Shown here one piece after another: positions 57,856 through 64,000 of a stretch of 64,000 bases of DNA. The DNA is from Xenophilus arseniciresistens (GTDB lineage Bacteria > Pseudomonadota > Gammaproteobacteria > Burkholderiales > Burkholderiaceae_C). The stretch lies in contig NZ_JAQIPB010000009.1 in assembly GCF_028023875.1 (NCBI RefSeq), positions 124,001 to 188,000 of the forward strand, written 5' to 3'. Below the pieces are notes generated by a model. That model did not search any database. It was not told the DNA's origin and saw only the letters and a program-made list of their open reading frames with translations. Both the position numbers and the translations under genes were made by a program. Each line of letters opens with the position of its first letter. Position 1 is the first letter of the stretch.

Positions 57856-60005
57856 GCCAGTTCGATCTGTTCGATGCGCTGCCTGAAGAACCGGCGCCAC
57901 CAGAGGCCGGCGATGTGCCCGTCCTGCTGGCCGCCCTGGACCAATGGGTGATCGACGGCTGGCTGCGCGAGCTGGACCGCAGCTTTGCGCTCTTTTTGCA
58001 GCAGCTCGATCCGCGTGCCGATGTGCCGCTGCTCCTGGCCGCCACCTTGGCCAGCCACCAGCTGGGCCGCGGCCATGTGTGCCTGGACCTGGAGGCCGCG
58101 CTCGCGCAGCAGCAGTTGAGTCTGGCGCTGCCGCCTGAGTCGTCGGCGCGGCGCGATGCGCCCCCTGGCCCTGAGCCATGGCTGCGCGCGCTCAGCCTTT
58201 CGCGCTGGCGCGCCGCGCTGCTGGCCAGCCCGCTGTGCGCCGATGGCGACGTGCAAGGCGGGGCCGGCGCCACGCCGCTGGTGCTCAGCGGCCCGCGCCT
58301 GTACCTGCGCCGCTACTGGCAGTACGAGCGCGAGGTGCGCCAGGCCATCGCGCAGCGCCTGGCGCCCGCGCCCGTGGCAACAGCCCAGCGCATCCGTCCG
58401 GTGCTGGACGCGCTCTTTGGCGGCGCGGCCGAAGCAGGCAGGGAAGACTGGCAGAAGATGGCCTGCGCGCTGGCGCTGCGCCAGCGCTTTGCCATCGTCA
58501 CGGGCGGGCCGGGCACCGGCAAGACCACCACCGTGGTGCGCCTGCTCGCGCTGCTGCAATCGCTGGCGCAGGGCGACGAAGCGCGCGGCGATGCGGGCGG
58601 TGCCCTGCGCATCCAGCTGGCCGCGCCCACGGGCAAGGCCGCGGCGCGGCTGTCCGATTCGATCCGCGGCGCACTCGACCGCCTGCCCTGGGAACGGCTG
58701 CCGCACGGCGCCGCCGTGCGCGCGCAGGTGCCCGACCAGGCCAGCACCCTGCATCGCTTGCTGGGCAGCCGGCCGGACAGCCGGCGCCTGCGCCACCATG
58801 CGGGCCACCCGCTGGCGCTGGACGTGCTGGTGGTCGACGAAGCCTCCATGGTCGACCTGGAGATGATGCATGCGCTGCTGCAGGCCCTGCCGCCGCACGC
58901 GCGGCTGGTGCTGCTGGGCGACAAGGACCAGCTCGCCTCGGTCGAAGCCGGCGCCGTGCTGGGCGAGCTGTGCCGCCGCGCCGAGGCCGGCCACTACGAC
59001 GCGGACACCGTGCAGTGGCTGCAAGCCAGCAGCGGCCAGCAGCCGCCCGCCCCTCTGTGCGACGCCACGCAGGGCCAGCCGCTGGACCAGGCCGTCGCCA
59101 TGCTGCGCGTGAGCCACCGCTTCCATGCGGGCAGCGGCATCGGCCAGCTGGCGCGCGCGGTGAACGAAGGCCGCGCGGCCGATGCACGCGCGCTGCTGAA
59201 CCAGGGCCTGGACGACTTGCGCGTGTGCACGCTCAAGACTGCGCCTGCGGCCGGCCAGGGCGACGACGCGCTGCGCCAGCTGGTGCTGGCCGACGCGCTG
59301 CCCGGCGCTGCGAGCCCGGGCCCGGTCGGCTGCGCGCACTACCTGCGCCTGATGCGCGACACCCGTCCCGCGCCGCAGGCCCCGCGCGCGCACTGGGACG
59401 CCTGGGCCGCGCAGCTGCTGCAGGCCGCGGGCCGCTTCCAGCTGCTGGCGGCGCTGCGCGAAGGGCCCTGGGGCGTCAACGGTCTGAACCTTTGCGTGGC
59501 CGAGCTGCTGCATGCGGCCGGCTGGCTGCAGGGCACGCAGGGCTGGTTCGCGGGCCGGCCCGTGCTGGTCACGCGCAACGACCATGCGCTGGGCCTGATG
59601 AACGGCGACGTGGGCCTGGTGCTGGACCGCCCCGCGCGCTTTGTGGGCGACGCGCCCGACGCCCTGCCCGATGCGCAGGCCGGCCTGGCGCGCCGCGTGG
59701 CCTTCGCCGCGGCCGATGGCAGCGGCGGCGTGCGCTGGGTGCTGCCGGCGCGGCTGTCCTCGGTCGAAACCGTCTTTGCCATGACGGTGCACAAGTCGCA
59801 GGGCTCCGAGTTCGAGCACACGGCGCTGGTCCTGCCCGACCAGCCCAACCCCGTGCTCACGCGCGAGCTGGTCTACACCGGCATCACGCGCGCCAGGCGC
59901 TGGTTCACGCTGGTGGCCAATGCCCGGGGGCGCGCGGGCGTGCTCGAGGGCGCGATCGCGCGGCGGGTGCTGCGGGCCAGCGGGCTGGTGGATGACGCGC
60001 GCTGA
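57852..60005 (+). CDS. recD: Exodeoxyribonuclease V subunit alpha (RecD)
   Basis: A 717-residue SF1B 5'-3' helicase of RecBCD. Walker A is GGPGTGKTT (Lys224). Walker B is VLVVDEASMVD. C-terminal motifs LLGDKDQLASVEAG and MTVHKSQGSEFEH are the SF1B motifs III and V/VI. The N-terminal region binds RecB/RecC. It starts within the recB stop (ATGA), completing a coupled recC-recB-recD operon in the order found in betaproteobacteria. Confidence 0.96.
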   Translation: MSQFDLFDALPEEPAPPEAGDVPVLLAALDQWVIDGWLRELDRSFALFLQQLDPRADVPLLLAATLASHQLGRGHVCLDLEAALAQQQLSLALPPESSARRDAPPGPEPWLRALSLSRWRAALLASPLCADGDVQGGAGATPLVLSGPRLYLRRYWQYEREVRQAIAQRLAPAPVATAQRIRPVLDALFGGAAEAGREDWQKMACALALRQRFAIVTGGPGTGKTTTVVRLLALLQSLAQGDEARGDAGGALRIQLAAPTGKAAARLSDSIRGALDRLPWERLPHGAAVRAQVPDQASTLHRLLGSRPDSRRLRHHAGHPLALDVLVVDEASMVDLEMMHALLQALPPHARLVLLGDKDQLASVEAGAVLGELCRRAEAGHYDADTVQWLQASSGQQPPAPLCDATQGQPLDQAVAMLRVSHRFHAGSGIGQLARAVNEGRAADARALLNQGLDDLRVCTLKTAPAAGQGDDALRQLVLADALPGAASPGPVGCAHYLRLMRDTRPAPQAPRAHWDAWAAQLLQAAGRFQLLAALREGPWGVNGLNLCVAELLHAAGWLQGTQGWFAGRPVLVTRNDHALGLMNGDVGLVLDRPARFVGDAPDALPDAQAGLARRVAFAAADGSGGVRWVLPARLSSVETVFAMTVHKSQGSEFEHTALVLPDQPNPVLTRELVYTGITRARRWFTLVANARGRAGVLEGAIARRVLRASGLVDDAR

Positions 60006-60045
60006 GCGCGGCGGGCGGGCGCCGGCGCTCTGGAGTGCTCTTTCT

Positions 60046-61020
<975 letters not shown>

Positions 61021-61171
61021 GGCAGCTCAGGCAGTCCGGGGAACTATATCAACCGTGCGTGCGCCTGCATGGCCCGCCCGGTCGTGGCCCTGGCGCAATG
61101 GCAAGATCGCCGGTCTGCGCGGCCCGACGCCGCGCCATCTGCCCTCATCTGCCCGGATGGCTTGCCCTTGT

Positions 61172-61918
61172 ATGACGATGAACCCCAAGCTCACCCTTGA
61201 ACTGCAGCGCCTGTTCCTGCTGCCCGCCAGCCACGCCGAGGGCGCGCCTCTGGCCCTGGCCGATGCCGGCGGCCGCGTGCGCGCGGCGGTGCTGGGGCTG
61301 CAGCGGGCGCCCGACTGGGGCGTGCTGGGCCGTGTCTGGCACGGCGTACAGGCCGAGCTGGGCCTGCCGGCGCCGGGCATCGCGGTTTCCGGCGTGGACC
61401 AGATGCAGCTGTGGTTCTCGATGGCCGCGCCCGTGCCGGCCGCGCAGGCCCAGGCCTTCCTGGAGCGCCTGTGCCAGCGCTTCATCGCCGATGTGGAGCC
61501 GCGCCGGCTGCGGCTGTGGCCCGCGGCGCAGGGCGGCGAGCCCCCTGCGCAGGTGCCCGCCCTGCAGGACACGGGCAACTGGTCGGCCTTCGTGGCACCC
61601 GACCTGGCGCCGGTGTTCGGCGACACGCCCTGGCTGGACATCGAGCCCAATGAGGAAGGCCAGGCGCAGCTGCTGCGCGTGCTGGCGCCCATCCCCCCGG
61701 CAGACTTTGAAGAAGCGATGACGGCGCTGCGCGCGCCGGATTCAAGCGCTGCGCAAGCGCCGGCACCGGCCGTCAAGGCCCCCACGCCGCCTGAGCCCGC
61801 GCAATCCGCCCAGGCCCAGGCGCGCGCCTTCCTGCTTCACACCATGAACGACGACAGCGTGGCGCTGGCCCTGCGCATCGAAGCGGCCAGGGCATTGCTG
61901 CTGCAGCAGCAAACCTGA
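61172..61918 (+). CDS. Conserved hypothetical protein
   Basis: About 248 residues from the ATG at 61172 (MTMNPKLTLELQRLF; ATG 61178 is also possible). The middle has PDWGVLGRVWHGVQAELGLP, GIAVSGVDQMQLWFSMAAPV and FVAPDLAPVFGDTPWLDIEPN. It ends with an Ala/Pro-rich linker and a helical tail (ARAFLLHTMNDDSVALALRIEA). The frame is open to 61019, but bases before 61172 show no protein-like pattern. I think it is a Burkholderiales-specific family of unknown function, resembling replication- or virulence-associated hypotheticals only loosely. Confidence 0.75.
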   Translation: MTMNPKLTLELQRLFLLPASHAEGAPLALADAGGRVRAAVLGLQRAPDWGVLGRVWHGVQAELGLPAPGIAVSGVDQMQLWFSMAAPVPAAQAQAFLERLCQRFIADVEPRRLRLWPAAQGGEPPAQVPALQDTGNWSAFVAPDLAPVFGDTPWLDIEPNEEGQAQLLRVLAPIPPADFEEAMTALRAPDSSAAQAPAPAVKAPTPPEPAQSAQAQARAFLLHTMNDDSVALALRIEAARALLLQQQT

Positions 61919-61933
61919 ATCGGCCGCGGCCGC

Positions 61934-62938
61934 TCAGGCGCGCCCGGGCACCGCCTGCTGCGGCATATCCGGCGGCTGCCCGCGCGCCGCATAGCGCCGC
62001 GCCACCACGGCGCACACCATCAGCTGCATCTGGTGGAACAGCATCAGCGGCAGCACGATGGCGCCGGCCACGTTGGCGGCGAACAGCACGTTGGCCATGG
62101 GCACGCCGCTGACCAGGCTCTTCTTGGAGCCGCAGAAGACGATGGCGATCTCGTCCTCCTTCGAAAAGCCCAGGCGCCGGCAGCTCCACATCAGAAGGCC
62201 CATCACCAGCGCCAGCAGCAGCGCGCAGATCAGCGCCAGGCCGGCCAGCGCCGGCAGCGGCATCGACGACCACAGCCCGTCGATCACCGCATGGCTGAAG
62301 GCCGCATACACCACCAGCAGGATCGAGCCCTGGTCCACCACCTTGAGCAGCGAAGCCCGGCGCTTGACGAAGCCGCCGATGCGCGGCTGCAGCAGATGGC
62401 CCAGGATGAAGGGCACCAGCAGCTGAAGCGCGATGCGGCCCACGGCCGACAGCGGGTCGCCCATGCCCGCGCTCTGGCCCAGCAGCAGGCCCACCAGCAG
62501 CGGCGTGAAGACGATGCCCATCAAGGTCGAGCCCGAAGCCGCGCAGATGGCCGCCGGCATGTTGCCGCGCGCCATGGAGGTGAAGGCGATGGAGGACTGC
62601 ACGGTGGACGGCAGCGCGCACAAGAAGAGCACGCCGATGTAGAGCTGCGGTGTGACCAGCGGCGACAGCAGCGGCTTGAGCGCCCAGCCCAGCAGCGGGA
62701 ACAGTACGAAGGTGGCGCCCACCACCATCAGGTGCAGCCGCCAGTGGCCGATGCCGGCCAGGATGGCTGGGCGCGACAGCTTGGCGCCGTGCAAGAAGAA
62801 CAGCAGGCTCACCGCCACCGTGGTCAGCCAGCCCAGGCCCTGCGCCGCCCGCCCGTGGACGGGAAAGAGGCTGGCCAGGGCCACCGTGCCCAGCAGCATG
62901 AGCATGAAGTTGTCGGGAAGAAAGCGCGGTCTTTGCAT
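61934..62938 (-). CDS. Bile acid:sodium symporter family protein (SBF/YfeH-like)
   Basis: A 334-residue inner-membrane protein with ten hydrophobic helices and the SBF-like fold. The start is MQRPRFLPDNFMLMLLGTV. FLCALPSTVQSSIAFTSMARG is the helix-4 crossover motif and FCGSKKSLVSGVPMANVLF the helix-9 motif of the YfeH group. Substrate is unknown; relatives carry organic anions with sodium. It is divergent from a LysR regulator that probably controls it. Confidence 0.92.
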   Translation of the reverse strand: MQRPRFLPDNFMLMLLGTVALASLFPVHGRAAQGLGWLTTVAVSLLFFLHGAKLSRPAILAGIGHWRLHLMVVGATFVLFPLLGWALKPLLSPLVTPQLYIGVLFLCALPSTVQSSIAFTSMARGNMPAAICAASGSTLMGIVFTPLLVGLLLGQSAGMGDPLSAVGRIALQLLVPFILGHLLQPRIGGFVKRRASLLKVVDQGSILLVVYAAFSHAVIDGLWSSMPLPALAGLALICALLLALVMGLLMWSCRRLGFSKEDEIAIVFCGSKKSLVSGVPMANVLFAANVAGAIVLPLMLFHQMQLMVCAVVARRYAARGQPPDMPQQAVPGRA

Positions 62939-63008
62939 GCCCCCGATTGGAACCAGCGCGCAGTCAAAAGAGAAATTGATTTGACTGATCTATTTATGAT
63001 TCAAACTC

Positions 63009-63917
63009 ATGAATGTGACCTTGCGCCAGCTCCAGGTGTTCCAGGCCGTGGCGGCCACGGCCAGCTTCACGCGCGCGGGGGCGCAGGTGGGCCTCACGCA
63101 GCCGGCCGTCAGCCGCTGCATGCGCGAGCTGGAACTGCAGATGGGCGTGAAGCTGCTCAACCGCAACACCCGCGAAGTGGTGCTGACCGAGGCCGGCCGC
63201 AGCCTGGCCGGCGGCCTGCAGGGCGCGCTGGACGAGCTGCACGCCGTGCTGCAGGGCGTGCAGGGTCTGGTCACGCAGCGGCGCGGCCGCGTGCGCGTGG
63301 CCAGCAGCCCTACGCTGTCGGCGCACCTGCTGCCGGCCTGCATCGCGCGCTGCCGCGACGAACACCCCGAGCTGCAACTGGTGGTGCTCGACCGCATCCA
63401 GCAGCAGACCTTGCACAGCGTGCGCCTGGGCGAAGTGGACTTCGGCGTGGTGGTGGACCCGGGCGAGCGCGAGGACCTGCATGCGCAGACCATCCTGACC
63501 GAATCCTTCTGCCTGGTGCTGCCGCGCACGCACCGGCTGGCGCGCAAGCGCCAGTTGCGCTGGGCCGAGCTGGCCGGCGAGCCGCTGGTGCTGCTGGACG
63601 CGGCCTCGGGCAGCCGGCGGCTGATCGACCGCGCGCTGGCCGAGCAGGGCGTGCAGGCCCATGTGGTGCAGGAGGTGGGCCATGCCACCACCATCTTCCG
63701 CATGCTCGAAGCGGGGCTGGGCCTGTCGGTGGTGCCGCGGCTGGCCATCGGGCCGGGCGACCTGGGCGAAGCGCTGGTCCAGCGCCCGCTGCTGCCGCGC
63801 GTGCAGCGCGAGCTGATGCTGGTGCACCGGCGCAACCGTGCGCTGGTGCCCGTGGCCCAGGTGGCCTGGGAGCTGATCGCGCGCGTGGCCGGCGAGCTGC
63901 AAACGCGCGAGCGCTGA
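63009..63917 (+). CDS. LysR-type regulator, divergent from SBF transporter
   Basis: A 302-residue LysR regulator. The helix-turn-helix has VTLRQLQVFQAVAATASF, then AGAQVGLTQPAVSRCMREL. The effector domain includes VRVASSPTLSAHLLPA and AGLGLSVVPRLA. The 70-bp AT-rich gap to the transporter gene (ATTGATTTGACTGATCTATT) is a likely LysR binding region for both directions. By position it probably controls the SBF transporter. Confidence 0.92.
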   Translation: MNVTLRQLQVFQAVAATASFTRAGAQVGLTQPAVSRCMRELELQMGVKLLNRNTREVVLTEAGRSLAGGLQGALDELHAVLQGVQGLVTQRRGRVRVASSPTLSAHLLPACIARCRDEHPELQLVVLDRIQQQTLHSVRLGEVDFGVVVDPGEREDLHAQTILTESFCLVLPRTHRLARKRQLRWAELAGEPLVLLDAASGSRRLIDRALAEQGVQAHVVQEVGHATTIFRMLEAGLGLSVVPRLAIGPGDLGEALVQRPLLPRVQRELMLVHRRNRALVPVAQVAWELIARVAGELQTRER

Positions 63918-63951
63918 GCGCGCAGCCACGACGTATGCTCACAGCCCGCCC

Positions 63952-64000
63952 ATGACCCGCCTCAAGCTCGATTCCGCCACCGTCCAGCTGGTGCTGTGCA
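63952..64000 (+). CDS. Start of a gene cut by the window end
   Basis: ATG at 63952 opens MTRLKLDSATVQLVLC, running off the right edge with 16 codons visible. Too short to name; it could be a shadow, but it reads in frame 34 bp after the LysR stop and the residues look protein-like. Confidence 0.4.
   Translation, partial: MTRLKLDSATVQLVLC

Noticed and set aside
53989-58179. A 1396-codon minus-strand frame antisense to recB and recD
   Set aside because: Residue composition is unnatural and recB/recD motifs on the other strand are unmistakable.

Overview
The window is about 70% GC, densely coded on both strands, and carries ordinary housekeeping genes with short intergenic gaps. Gene content points to a betaproteobacterium of the order Burkholderiales, most likely family Comamonadaceae. 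The clues are an orphan Bug/TctC solute-binding protein, a glcD-glcE-glcF set, divergent alr and lplT, a recC-recB-recD operon, methionine synthase split into two genes, DUF3717 and DUF2145 proteins, and REP-like GC-rich palindromes. No genus is claimed. There is no rRNA, tRNA, CRISPR array, prophage or intact insertion sequence.

Layout. 1-5.3 kb: a truncated helical-repeat protein, then a TetR regulator divergent from a VOC protein, a DUF1428 protein and an MFS transporter, with two matched operator-like palindromes between them. 5.3-8.8 kb: ilvE with a small zinc-finger gene, rdgC, a histone-like AKP-rich protein and a small membrane protein. 8.9-13.4 kb: a BCCT transporter, a secreted pair including DUF2145, and radA. 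13.5-18.9 kb: an HpcH/HpaI aldolase, a Bug binding protein, a ketopantoate-reductase-like enzyme, a diguanylate cyclase and an alcohol dehydrogenase. 18.9-28.7 kb: alr/lplT, an EamA transporter, glutathione peroxidase, a DUF2384 protein, an RlmN-like radical SAM enzyme, moaC, an M48 protease and small proteins. 28.8-31.4 kb: a TerC-family gene behind a yybP-ykoY (manganese) riboswitch, then DUF1289 and DUF2007 proteins. 31.6-37.1 kb: the glcDEF operon with a DUF1275 gene inserted. 37.1-40.3 kb: a GtrA/GT2/GT39 surface-sugar operon. 40.5-50.3 kb: the two halves of methionine synthase, 6 kb apart, the C-terminal half behind an S-adenosylhomocysteine riboswitch; between them lie a papain-like orphan, dinG, a PACE efflux gene with its LysR regulator and an SH3-domain protein. 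50.4-60 kb: recCBD with ATGA start/stop overlaps. 60-64 kb: a DmeF-like metal exporter, a conserved hypothetical gene, an SBF-type transporter divergent from a LysR regulator, and the first codons of another gene.

The most unusual content is non-coding. A 267-bp element at 44241-44507 has perfect 31-bp terminal inverted repeats and two internal hairpin arms, and it fills the gap between two genes. A dispersed palindromic repeat occurs twice upstream of the GT39 gene and once in frame inside recB, where it encodes a proline-rich insert between two helicase motifs. A second 36-bp repeat and two GC-rich REP-like elements are also present. Together with the two riboswitches and several operator-like palindromes, these are the parts most worth checking. 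I did not find a convincing new multi-gene defence or toxin system.
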